A DNA stretch of 64,000 nt, taken from the NCBI GenBank assembly GCA_033557465.1, contig CM066044.1, forward strand, positions 189,712,184 to 189,776,183, given 5' to 3'. A model generated the notes under the pieces. That model did not search any database, had not been told where the DNA came from, and saw only the letters and a list, made by a program, of their open reading frames with translations. This document shows, piece after piece, positions 11,296 through 21,080 of this stretch. The number at the start of each line of letters is the position of its first letter. The stretch's first letter is position 1. This DNA comes from Ichthyophis bannanicus (taxonomy: Eukaryota; Chordata; Amphibia; Gymnophiona; Ichthyophiidae). The position numbers and the translations under genes are program-made.

Positions 11296-11521
11296 TAGTG
11301 AGTGTCATTATAAAGAACAAAATTACTGAACATGTAGATAGTCATGTTTTAATGGGAGACAGCCAACATGACTTTAGCCAAGGAAAGTCTCATCTTACTA
11401 ATCTGTTATATTTTTTCAAAGATCTGAAAAAACAGGTGACAAAGATGAGTAGGTTGATATAGTTTATCTAGATTTTCAGAAAGCCTTTGACAAGGTCCCT
11501 CATGAGAGATTCTAGGTGAAA
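11296..11521 (+). mobile_element. CR1 LINE, RT N-terminal segment (split copy, left part)
   Basis: The plus strand encodes pieces of the CR1 polymerase: K-N-K-I-T-E-H-V, then S-Q-H-D-F-S-Q-G-K-S-H-L-T-N-L, then F-R-K-P-L-T or, in the shifted frame, D-F-Q-K-A-F-D-K-V-P-H-E-R. In CR1 proteins the Q-H-G-F and D-F-S-K-A-F-D motifs precede the G-V-P-Q-G-S-V-L-G motif, which here resumes at 12646 after an opposite-strand CR1. The two parts are therefore one element split by an insertion. Confidence 0.65.
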
Positions 11522-12529
11522 TTAAAATAGAAACATAGAAACATAACAGAAAAAGACCACATGGTCTATCTAGTCTGTCCTTCCATATCAACAACTACAA
11601 CAGTCCACTTTTTTCCTTTAGAGATCCTCTGTGTTTGTCCCGTGCTTCTTTGAATTCAGATACTGTCCTCATCTCTACCACCTCCACAGGGAGACTATTT
11701 CACGGATCCACCACTCCTTCCGTAAAGAAATATTTCCGCATATCACTCCTGAATCTATCCCCTTTCACCCTCATCCCATGTTCCCTTGTAGCAGAGCTTG
11801 CTTTCAATTTAAAGAGGCTCTCCTCCTGTGCATTTATGTCATGGAAGTATTTAAACTTCTCAATCATATCACCTCTATCCCGCCTTTCCTCTAAGGTGTA
11901 CATATTAAGATCCTTAAGTCTGTCCTCATATGCTTTATAATGAAGAAAACTAACCATTTTAGTAGCCACCCTCTGTACTGACTTCAGCCTGTTTATATCC
12001 TTTTGAAAGTGCGGTCTCCAGAATTGCATAAAATACTCCAAATGAGGTCGCACCAAAGACTTATACAGAGGCACTATCGCCTCCTTTCTTCTGCTGGCCA
12101 TTCCTCTCCCTATGCACCCAAGCATCCTTCTAGCTTTTGCCATTGCCTTTTCTACCTCTTTAGCTACTTTAAGATCATCAGACACAACCACGCCTAGGTC
12201 CCGCTCTTCTTTAGTGGACAAAAGTACTTCACCCCCTATACTATATTGCTCCCTTGGATTGCTGCAGCCCATATGCATGACCTTGCATTTTTTAACATTA
12301 AATCTCAGCTGCCAAATTCTAGACCATTCTTCAAGCTTATCCCTCCTCATGTTATCTACACCTTCCTGGGTGTCTACTCTATTGCAGATTTTGGTATCAT
12401 CCGCAAAGAGGCAAACCTTACCAGAAAGCCCTTCCGCTATATCACTAACAAAGATGTTAAAAAGAATCAGACCAAGGACAGATCCCTGGGGCACACCACT
12501 GGTAACATCGTTCTCCTCAGAGTGAGCTT
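11522..12529 (-). mobile_element. CR1 LINE 3' half inserted in another CR1
   Basis: The minus strand holds a 264-codon frame (12494-11700) starting with M-P-Q-G-S-V-L-G, then F-A-D-D-T-K-I (catalytic box), R-F-N-V-K-K-C-K-V-M-H, K-S-L-V-R-P-H-L-E-Y and a C-terminal R-S-D-M-R-K-Y-F-F-T-E-G. The 3' end carries the subfamily tail catgtttctatg-like sequence at 11522-11560. It differs clearly from the flanking plus-strand CR1 at both protein and 3' tail level, so two subfamilies are present. One clean frame implies a relatively young insertion. Confidence 0.8.
11700..12494 (-). pseudogene. CR1 reverse transcriptase, C-terminal 264 codons
   Basis: This open frame covers the second half of the CR1 polymerase. 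The F-A-D-D box lies near residue 30, followed by the W-Q-L-R-F-N-V-K-K-C-K thumb-side motif and V-R-P-H-L-E-Y. The N-terminal fingers, palm motif A and the whole endonuclease are missing because the insertion is 5' truncated. No function is possible for the fragment. The frame ends at 11700 in a shifted context; the protein would normally continue through V-W-N-S-L-P and a charged tail. Confidence 0.75.
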
Positions 12530-13712
12530 CATTTACCTGTCATGGGATAGGAGGCAGTGTACTATTATGTATCAGGAATTGGTTAAAAGATAGAAAGCAG
12601 AGAGTAGGGCTAAATGCTCCCAATGGAGAAGGGTGAATAGTGGTGTACCCCAGGGATCTGTGCTGGGTCTGCTGCTTTTTAACATATTCGTAAATGACCT
12701 GGAAGTGGGAATAACGAGTGAGATAATCAAATTTGCAGATGACACAAAATTATTCAAAGTTGTTAAAATCCAAGAGGATTATGAAAAATTGCAAGAAGAC
12801 CTTGATAAATTGGAAGACTGGACGTTCAAATGGCAGATGAAATTTAATGTGGACAAGTGCAAAGTTATGCACCTACTAGGAAAGACCAACCCAAACTTTG
12901 GTTACACGATGCAAGGTTCCACATTAGGAACCACCACCCAGGAAAAAGATTTAGGTGTCATCATGGATAACATGTTGAAACTCTCTGCCCAGTGTGCAGC
13001 ACTGGCCAAGAAGGAAAATAGAATGCTGGGAATCATAAAGAAAGGAATGGAGAATAAAACAAAGGATATTATAATGCCTCAGTATCATTCCATGGTGCGC
13101 CCGCACCTTGATTATTGTGTGCAATTCTGGTCGCCGTATCTTAAAAAGGACATAGCGGAATTAGAAAAGATACAGAGAAGAGCCACCAAAATAGTAAAAG
13201 GGATGGAAGATACTCCTATGAAGAGAGGCAAAAAAGGTTAGTGTTCTTCAACATGGAAAAGAAATGGCTGCGTGGAGATATGATAGAGGTCTATAAATTC
13301 ATGAATAGAGTGGAACGGGTAAACGTAGATCGATATTTTACGTCATGAAAAAGTAGAAAGATTAGGGGACATGCAATGATGCTACAGTGTAACCTATTTA
13401 AGACTAATAAGAGAAAATGTTTTTTTCACTCAATGTGTAATCAAACTCTGGAATTTGTTACCGGAGGATGTAGTAAAAGCTGTTAATATAGCTGGGTTTA
13501 AAAAAGGTTTGGTGAAGTTCCTAGAGGAAAAGTCCATAAACTAAAGAGGACCCGGGAAATCCACCGCTTGCCCCAATATAAACATTGTGGAACCTGTGTG
13601 TCTTTTTGGGAAACTACTAGGTACTTGTGACCTGGATTCGCCATGGTTGGAAACAGGATACTGGGCTTGATGGACCTTGGTCTGACCCTGTATGGCACAT
13701 CTTATGTTCTTA
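12530..13712 (+). mobile_element. CR1 LINE 3' half (split copy, right part)
   Basis: This continues the element begun at 11296. It encodes S-G-V-P-Q-G-S-V-L-G at 12639, F-A-D-D-T-K-L-F (12732), M-K-F-N-V-D-K-C-K-V-M-H and V-R-P-H-L-D-Y-C-V-Q-F-W in a 202-codon frame (12633-13241). A frame break follows at about 13220, after which G-D-M-I-E-V-Y-K and the C-terminal tail can be read in other frames. The 3' UTR ends with ggcacatcttatgttcttatg, a typical CR1 terminus. Confidence 0.8.
12633..13241 (+). pseudogene. CR1 reverse transcriptase fragment, 202 codons
   Basis: The frame spans the palm and thumb part of a CR1-clade polymerase, with the G-V-P-Q-G-S-V-L-G motif at its start and the F-A-D-D catalytic box near residue 34. 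It stops in a run of Gly and Lys codons where an ordinary CR1 protein continues with Y-E-E-R-L-K-x-L-G-L-F; that sequence is visible just downstream in another frame, so a small indel near 13225 closed the gene. Confidence 0.75.
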
Positions 13713-13904
13713 TGAGCAGCTGCCAACATTAATGTATGGTAACTGCAAAACCTCTGTGGTAACTGTTGGGTGGCATTTCAGGACTTTTGTCATGCAGTAA
13801 ATGCAAAGAAAAGTCACCACCACAAGTTAACTGCAGGCAGATAACACATGATGCAACTACCTACAATTTTGTGTTAGTGATAATTCCTCAGGAGGCAGGT
13901 CTCT

Positions 13905-14203
13905 TTCATTAGACAGGAAGCTCAGAACAAAAGGACATAGGATGAAGGTGAAAGGGGATAGACTCGGGAGTATTCTGAGGAAATATTTCTTTACAGAAAG
14001 GGTGGTTGATGCTAGGAACAACCTCTCAGCAGAGGTGCGGAGATAGGTACTCTGTGTATCTGAATTCAAGAAAGCATGGGACAAGCACAGAGAATCTCTA
14101 AGGGAAAGGAAGAGATTGTAGCATTCAGCAGCTGGTTTGACTGGGAAAGAGGATAAGACCCATGGTCTTTCTCTGCCATCATTTTCTATGTTTCTAGGTT
14201 TGT
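13905..14203 (+). mobile_element. CR1 LINE 3' end, third subfamily
   Basis: The segment resembles the end of the minus-strand CR1 at 11522-11900: an ataggatgaaggtgaaagggg block, then gaaatatttctttacagaaag, then cactgt-free tail and final ctgccatcattttctatgtttct. It is 5' truncated and non-coding in practice. A sister copy lies at 33025-33291. Confidence 0.7.
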
Positions 14204-14240
14204 CTGCCACATAAATAGTTAATGCACAATAATAACTTCC

Positions 14241-14500
14241 ACCTTAATTTATTTATTTATTTTTCTTATATACCGCGCTATTCATCATCAGCGCGGTTTA
14301 CATGTAACAATAACTGTGCAGTGAAGACAATCTACACTGAACTTACAATATAACAGAAATGTACAGTTTTAACAGGATAGCTGGGGACTGTACTTAATTA
14401 ATTTAATTTAATTAGCAGGTTTTTATATACCGCAACTTCCATAGATCAGTTGCGGTTTACAATGAACAACAATGAACAAGCAAGGCTGTTTTACAAGGAA
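14241..14500 (-). mobile_element. Two L2-like 3' tails in minus orientation
   Basis: At 14241-14310 and 14405-14490 the reverse complement shows the terminal stem-loop of the local L2/SINE families followed by an (aaat)n-like tail. The first stem is accgcgct/agcgcggt and the second accgcaact/agttgcggt, each around a 10-nt loop. Little of the upstream UTR is left, so these are strongly 5'-truncated insertions. Confidence 0.65.
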
Positions 14501-15398
14501 CGGCAGTAAACATCATGCTGTTTTTACATATAACACAGTGTTAACAATAATAACAATTTCGGTAATAACAATAATGGGTTCAATCTATCAGAACAGATTG
14601 ATAGTTGAGAACTATATACATTGAACATGTTTAGAACTAAAATACAGTTTTAAATAACTTAACTCTTATGTCAATTTTCTTTTATTAGGCAGACTCCAAA
14701 TCCAAATAACATTATCATATTATATCAAAATGTTGGAGGGATAAAATAAATGATATAGGCTAGAGAATGGTCTGTATATGTTTTTGCTGAATGGTTTACC
14801 ATGTACTTAACTCTTAAGTACAGTCCCCAGCTAGTCCATGCTGCAAAATGGCATTTTTTGTATTAGCCGCTTAATATGGGATTTACCTTGCTAACTTTTA
14901 AAGTAATATGATAATTCTTAGTATACAGTAATTCATGTTAATGCAGCTTATTAAATAGGCCCCTTTATGTTTTGATTGCACTGCACTGAAAGAAAGAATC
15001 CTTGAATCAGCAGAATGGAAACATCTGTAAATAGATAAATATAGTGTGAGATACATGTAACATTTTTTCATAAATACAAAATGAGAAAAACCCATTGATA
15101 CGTTTGGGTTTATAGCATGCATAGTGGGAGAGAGAGTAGTTTACCCCCACATAGTTAGCACATTGTAGGTTCAAGGAACTCACTTTAATTAAATGCCTCC
15201 TGCATATTTGTTAACAATTCTGGATGAGGCAAGAGAATTGAAGCTTGATTTTGCGAATCACACCAGGCTTCCTAATTTGACTAAGTGAAAGTGAGCAAAA
15301 TCCAAGGCCAGCATATGAGGTGGCCCACTGTGCGGGTGTCATGATTATTGCCAGACTGAAACCTTCTGATTCAAGGCAAAAAATGTGGTCCTTGGACT
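14501..15398. other. No recognisable feature
   Basis: About 900 bp, A/T-rich, with no convincing gene, terminal repeat or RNA. The left part may be more of an old LINE UTR. Confidence 0.35.
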
Positions 15399-15406
15399 CT
15401 CTAGCT

Positions 15407-15881
15407 CAGGGGGTCCCAACCTGGGATGCCCGCACCCCCAGTGGGTGCGAGATGGACTTTCAGGAGTTGCGACTAAGAGTGGCTTGTGTCCCTTGGTGCA
15501 AAGTTACAAGTCAACACAACACTCAGCCAGCTGCCAGTGTACCTTGAGCAGTGGTAGTAGGTGGTTGTGTTGTGTTGTGTAGGTTGTTTATTTAATTAAA
15601 AGGAGAGAATAACAGAATTAACATATAAGTAAAGTAAGTAACTGATTGTCAGAGTGTTGCTTTTAAAATCATTATAACTCGACATCTGACATCATCATTG
15701 TATATTGTTTCACTCATAAATTCACAATCACGAGAGTTCGTTAAGTATTTCACCCCTTGGGGCCTCTCAGCTCATCCGTCGCCTCTGCTCACATCCACCA
15801 TGATATTATTTTTGTAGGAGGTGTGAACATTAATCAAACATTTCCTAGGGGTATAGGCATAGAAAAGGTTGGGAACCACTG
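15407..15881. mobile_element. Non-autonomous hAT transposon, 475 bp, exact 8-bp target duplication
   Basis: The element starts with caggggg-tcccaacctggg and ends with ggttgggaaccactg, imperfect terminal inverted repeats of the CAG...CCAACC type. The 8-bp sequence ctctagct occurs directly on both sides (15399-15406 and 15882-15889), as hAT transposases make. No transposase frame is inside, so the element would need help in trans. A short gttgtgttgtgttgtg repeat lies near 15568. Confidence 0.85.
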
Positions 15882-15889
15882 CTCTAGCT

Positions 15890-17917
15890 GAAGAACATAA
15901 GTTTTATTCTATCAAAGAAAATTCTGAAATTAAACGCTCTGTTTTCAAAGTATCAGCTTAGTCCATGGAAATAAAGATCACCAAACAAATTATAGGTGAT
16001 TTCACAAAATAGGAGTATGTTAATGCATACGTAAATAGTTTTCAAGAGTCGTTCTCCCTTTATCATGTCAGTGTTCTAGTGTCAAAATGGTTTCTATAAT
16101 TTTATGCTTATAGCAAAGAGCTTTTTAACACAGCACCCATGGCATACTTCTCAGCGATGCCAGGTTTGTCAGAAATCTCCTGTTGGAGCAAACCAAGTTT
16201 GCCTACCCCTCCCCCGATGTAGCCTGCACTGCAGAACAGAGAAGCAGAGTGTGAGTAGCGGAAAGGAAGAGAAGGAATGATGGTGGGGAGTATGTTGCAC
16301 TGGGATGTTGCCAGATCTCAGATAGGTGGAGGCACCCTGCAAGCTTTGTCCTACTGTTTAAACAGGCGCTCGGCACATTCAGTCTATTAATGCTTTCAAG
16401 ATGGTGCCCGGACAAGCTTGAAAATGATTTGAATCTAGTAAAGCTGCATGCCTTTGGAGGCACCGCATTACAGTATCCCTCTGTTTAGTGTCCCTTTCCT
16501 TTCTACTCTCTTCTGAGCAGACCAATATGGTCGTAATTCCTTCCTTGTTCTATCTCTGGTTGCCATGGAAACAACTACGGTGTCTCTAGTACAAGACCGC
16601 CACTTGCAACAGCAGTAGGGCAAAGGGAAATACGGACACTCAAGAGGAAAAATTCTCTCTCAGTGCTTACATTTGCAGTTATTAGCATCTCGAGTAATTA
16701 TCTTAATGTTTATTGGCTGGTGTACTACTTTCAGCTAGTGACACAATATCATATTAACATGCTCCTACATCACCCTACTACCTGGGGACATGGGTTAACT
16801 AAATCCATACAAGCAGCTTTCAGATTTAACCAAACTGTTTGCAGTCCTATTATATTTTTAATTTAGAGTCAGTTATTTTTCCTGGCTCGTCCTCTACCTC
16901 AGTATACGTATCTTGCTCCCCCTGTGTGGCTGATGATATGCACAGTTATCACTCTTTTACTCTGAATTCTTTATAAGGTGTGAATAATATTTTTAATATC
17001 ATATAAGGAAAGTGCTGGAGAGGGAATTCCTTGCCCCAAGACGTGTATCTGTTTTTTTGTTGTTCATCAGTGTTCTCCCATTTATGTTGGAGCTTCCAGG
17101 TCAATTGCAACCGACCTTTGTTGACAGATGGTGCCATGAGCCTTCATTCACAATTGACCCCCAAATTTTTCCCTTTGTATATCTCCTGCCAACTTTAGAC
17201 CAATCATTGTGATAACAGTCTTCGATCGGGGGCCATGCGCCAAGGTTCCTTCCGGAACCCTGCAATCATATTTATGTTTATGTTTATTAAAACTTTCTAT
17301 ATCGTCCTTCTCCAAGAGATGCAAAGTGTTTTATAATTTTGAAAGTTAAGAAATAAAATGGAAAAGAATGCCAATAAAACATAGGATAGGATAGGTAAAG
17401 CATAATGAAACATAAAAACAAAGAATACAAAATACAATATAATAAAAGAATAAAGCAAAATACCTAATTACCAAACACAACACACCAAGCACCACAACAT
17501 TAACTACACATCCAACTCAACCTACAAGAAAGCTGTCTCAAAGTGAGTCATGAGTCCTAAAACCCCGCAAAGGTGTCATCTTTGTACAATGACTGCAACA
17601 GGCTCCCAATAGATAGCAAGCATGGTTTCCCCAGCACTCTCAGATGACCATGCAAGAAGAAGACCCAAGCTAAGAATTTAATGCAGGTCCACCTCATAGC
17701 AGTGAGCAACATTAACACTGTGCCATCAGGCCCACCAAGAGTCTGTAAGCTGAGTGAATCTCATCTGAAGCAATGAGTAGGTGAGAAGTATAGGGGAGAG
17801 CCACACTGAAAATCGTAATTAACAACAGATCTTTTAACTCCTCAACACCACTTACTGTGTGACCTCCACAGAGTTTCTGAATCTCTCTGAACTCCAGCTT
17901 GAGACTGTAAATTGTGT
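15890..17917. other. Mostly unassigned; weak LINE tail near 17272
   Basis: About 2 kb with no recognised gene. A minus-orientation L2-like tail remnant (tatgtttattaaaactttctatatcg) lies at 17272-17310. An RFX X-box-like site is listed separately at 16559. The rest may be unique sequence. Confidence 0.35.
16559..16572. promoter_or_regulatory. RFX X-box-like palindrome
   Basis: The 14-mer gttgccatggaaac fits the RFX-family X-box pattern GTTNCCATGGNAAC at each fixed position. A CCAAT sequence lies about 37 bp upstream (accaatatgg at 16520). No gene start is visible nearby, so use as a regulatory site is only possible, not shown. Confidence 0.3.
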
Positions 17918-18721
17918 GGCGCAGTGACTCTATAATACTACTTTACTTTGTACGTATTCTGAGTACTGACCAGCCTTTGTGTGTGGCGCAGTGACTCTAT
18001 AATACTACTTTACTTTGTACGTATTCTGAGTACTGACCAGCCTTTGTGTGTGGCGCAGTGACTCTATAATACTACTTTACTTTGTACGTATACTGAGTAC
18101 TGACCAGCCTTTGTGTGTGGCGCAGTGACTCTATAATACTACTTTACTTTGTACGTATTCTGAGTACTGACCAGCCTTTGTGTGTGGCGCAGTGACTCTA
18201 TAATACTACTTTACTTTGTACGTATACTGAGTACTGACCAGCCTTTGTGTGTGGCGCAGTGACTCTATAATACTACTTTACTTTGTACGTATACTGAGTA
18301 CTGACCAGCCTTTGTGTGTGGCGCAGTGACTCTATAATACTACTTTACTTTGTACGTATACTGAGTACTGACCAGCCTTTGTGTGTGGCGCAGTGACTCT
18401 ATAATACTACTTTACTTTGTACGTATACTGAGTACTGACCAGCCTTTGTGTGTGGCGCAGTGACTCTATAATACTACTTTACTTTGTACGTATACTGAGT
18501 ACTGACCAGCCTTTGTGTGTGGCGCAGTGACTCTATAATACTACTTTACTTTGTACGTATACTGAGTACTGACCAGCCTTTGTGTGTGGCGCAGTGACTC
18601 TATAATACTACTTTACTTTGTACGTATTCTGAGTACTGACCAGCCTTTGTGTGTGGCACAGTGACTCTATAATACTACTTTACTTTGTACGTATTCTGAG
18701 TACTGACCAGCCTTTGTGTGT
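17918..18721. repeat. 67-bp minisatellite, 12 full copies
   Basis: Exactly twelve 67-bp units run from ggcgcagtgactctataa to gccttt-gtgtgt without spacers. Copies are nearly identical. The main variant is T or A in gtacgtat[t/a]ctgag: copies 1, 2, 4, 11 and 12 have T and copies 3 and 5-10 have A. The last copy has ggcacagtg for ggcgcagtg. Such homogeneity points to recent expansion, and copy number is likely polymorphic. Confidence 0.95.
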
Positions 18722-19599
18722 GTTGGGAGGGGAGGGGGGGGAGGAAGATATATAGATATAGCTGAAGGACTTTGTTCATCTATCTTCACAGTCTCACAGA
18801 CCCACTCGCTGCCTCATTCTCCGCAATCAAAAAATAATGTCAAATATCCAATCTGTACTGAAGAATCTAATCAACATTCTGCGCAATGACAGCAGTAGAG
18901 CCTGAAACATGCCACTGCCTTTTCAGGTGTTGACAGAACCCAGGATGAGCAGAAGAAGGGATTTCATGATGGTCCACAGACACAGAACCCAACTCCTCAC
19001 AGTTGGGTTCTGTGTCTCCGCATCAGTTCCAGTCTGGCCCTCTCAACAGCACAACTTGGCAGCTCGCCAGTTGCATGCACCTCCAGTCAACACTCACCAG
19101 TAATGGGAGCCCTCCTCTTGTTCTGCTGCATTAGGCCTCAATCTACTTCTACTTCAGAGCCGTGACTGACACTGATGTCACGACCTGTCTCCTCACTCCT
19201 AAGCAAGTATTCTTAGTGACACCCCAGAACATCTTTCTAGCATGTCACACTACCATAGCCCGGAGCAAAAGGACAGATGAAATAAGTGCACTTCGCTGGC
19301 CTCCTGCAATTGCTGTTTCTGCCTGTCGTAGTGACACTTAGCTAAATACCAGAGGAACAAGAGTGCACACTATCAAGCAATAGTACATACTACTGATAAT
19401 ACAGTTAATAACAATATGAAATGAATGAATTCACATCCCTAGTTTCCACCCCTCCTCCACACCTGAGTGACAAATATCTTAGTGCCAGCAGAGGTATACT
19501 AAACTGCGTTAGGCTTTTGTGGCTAATGCTAGGCGATAGTTACAAAAAGCCTGCGTTAGCTGCATAAGTCCTCTGGTATCTGCAGGGAGCGTTCCCAGT
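18722..19599. other. Unassigned flank with one strong hairpin
   Basis: The stretch after the 67-bp array starts with a G-rich run (ggaggggaggggggg) and holds a perfect hairpin at 18979-19016, listed separately. Near 19490-19560 a ggtatactaaactgcgttagg ... gcctgcgttagc segment looks like an old inverted-repeat element. No gene is seen. Confidence 0.35.
18979..19016. other. Perfect 16-bp hairpin, 6-nt loop
   Basis: Arms gacacagaacccaact and agttgggttctgtgtc are exact reverse complements around the loop cctcac. The surroundings do not show an element boundary or a terminator T-run. It may be a young foldback insertion or a small-RNA-like hairpin; neither is shown. Confidence 0.7.
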
Positions 19600-19786
19600 A
19601 TTCCCCTGCCAATATCGTGGCCCTTTTAAAATCTAGGCTGAAAACTCACTTCTTCGCTGCCGCTTTCAGATCACGACTCACCTGGTCTCCTCTGTGTTTC
19701 CTTACCATTCCCCCTATATGTTACCAGTGTCTACAGCTATTGTGTTGTCTGTCTTGACTAGATTGTAAGCTCTGATAAGCAGGGAG
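19600..19786 (+). mobile_element. L2-like LINE 3' end
   Basis: A conceptual frame gives K-S-R-L-K-T-H-F-F-A-A-A-F, the usual last motif of the L2 polymerase, followed by the tail block gactagattgtaagctctgataagcaggga. The same tail block is present at 32043, 37160 and 53120 in this window. The 3'-most part is missing here. Confidence 0.65.
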
Positions 19787-20299
19787 GCGTGCAGCGAGAG
19801 TGCAATAGAGAGGGACAGAAGGCGAGCTCAAGGGGGCAGGCGATAAGGCATAAACATCCTCCCATGCACAGGCCACTTTGCTGAGTTTCACCTGGTCCAG
19901 CTTAGTACATAATAAATACTAAGTGGTTAAAAGAAATCAATTTTTATAAGGAGAATGACCTTTTCTGACACTACTCAAGGAACACAGGGTGACAGCTTAA
20001 GTTGCAAGAGCACCAGAAAATGTGCTGGAATAAATTAATTGCATGCTAATTATTTAAATGAGAGAGCTAATGAGCTTGTAAGCTCGTCTCCTGCTGTGCA
20101 CTAATGTGCATTAACTTTCTCACAGCTGTGCACTTGTAAGAAAACTAATCGCACTGGAGAAGGACGGGGATGGGGAAAAGGCTAGCATGCCAGTACTGTC
20201 ACTGTGTAAGCCTAGTTGGCAAGCCCTTTGACATAAAAAAATCCCATCTAGATACCAACTGCTCCCGTGCCCTCATGACACCAAAAGCCCACATAGACC
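19787..20299. other. No recognisable feature
   Basis: About 500 bp of sequence without a gene or repeat signature that I can name. Confidence 0.35.
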
Positions 20300-20531
20300 A
20301 CTAGAGGACAGCAACCTTGGGCCGGAAGGACTGGGGTTTCTAGTCCCACAGGTGCTCCTTGTGGTCTTGGGCAAGCCACTTAACCCTCCATAGCCCATGT
20401 TCCCTGTAAAATAGTTATCTCCAAGTTATAATGCCCTGTTCAATGTAATTTCAGTTTGTTCAATGTAAACCGCACTGATGCAGAATAGCGCGGTATATAA
20501 GAGAATATAAATAAATAAATAAATAAATAAA
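20300..20531 (+). mobile_element. tRNA-derived SINE, 5' truncated
   Basis: Nearly identical to the 3' three-quarters of the full SINE at 36090-36397: gaggacagcaaccttgg, ggtcttgggcaagccactta, gttcaatgtaaaccgcactg, gcgcggtatataagagaat and an (aaat)n tail. The tRNA head is missing. A short direct repeat atagacc flanks it (20293-20299 and 20532-20538), consistent with target-primed insertion. Confidence 0.85.
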
Positions 20532-20740
20532 ATAGACCTCACCAGTCCCAACAAAAGAACATGGCTCCGGAGCTCCTGGACACCTCCCCAACTCTCAAGG
20601 TCTCTCCGATCACCTATACCCCTCTGCAGGAAGGGGGTAAGGTGCTGACCTCCTGTTGTCTCACCCAATACTTTCAATATCACGCCAACTCCATGCCACC
20701 TCGCGCTTTATCCACATGAAAGTCAAAGTGTGTGGCAGTG

Positions 20741-20985
20741 GAGAAGCAGCGGCGGGGATACCTGGGTTGGCAATCAGCGCTCAGCCATCAGCACTTGCAG
20801 GTGAAACTCCTCCCTCTCCTACATCGAGGCTCCTGCTCTATTTAATTGCCGGCTGCTTGGAGGAAGCTGAGAAGCAGCGGCGGGGATACCTGGGTTGGCA
20901 GTCAGCGCTCAGCCATCAGCGCTTGCAGGTGAAACTCCTCCCTCTCCTACATCGAGGCTCCTGCTCTATTTAATCGCCGGCTGCC
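20741..20985 (+). repeat. Tandem 128-bp 5' UTR units of the L1-like element
   Basis: Unit 1 (20741-20868) and the truncated unit 2 (20869 to about 20985) begin with gagaagcagcggcggggata and differ at only a few sites, for example caatcagcgc versus cagtcagcgc and ttaattgcc versus ttaatcgcc. Repeated promoter monomers at the 5' end are known from mouse L1. Each unit may carry promoter activity; this is inference. Confidence 0.8.
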
Positions 20986-21080
20986 TTCGCTGCCGCAGTC
21001 GCGGCCCGCGGTCGCGTGACCAAAGGGGGCATGCCCCTTTGGTGCCATTTTGGAGCTTTTGAGCTATAGTTGCTGTGGGA

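Noticed and set aside
17918..18721. CRISPR-like array
   Set aside because: The 67-bp units are contiguous, with no spacers, in a eukaryotic genome; it is a minisatellite.
20300..20531. Host polymerase III gene
   Set aside because: The tRNA-like head is missing and the sequence recurs elsewhere with target duplications; it is a truncated SINE.
21075..21080. Upstream start of ORF1 at 21075
   Set aside because: The codon there is GTG; the first ATG in frame is at 21081 and suits a eukaryotic gene better.
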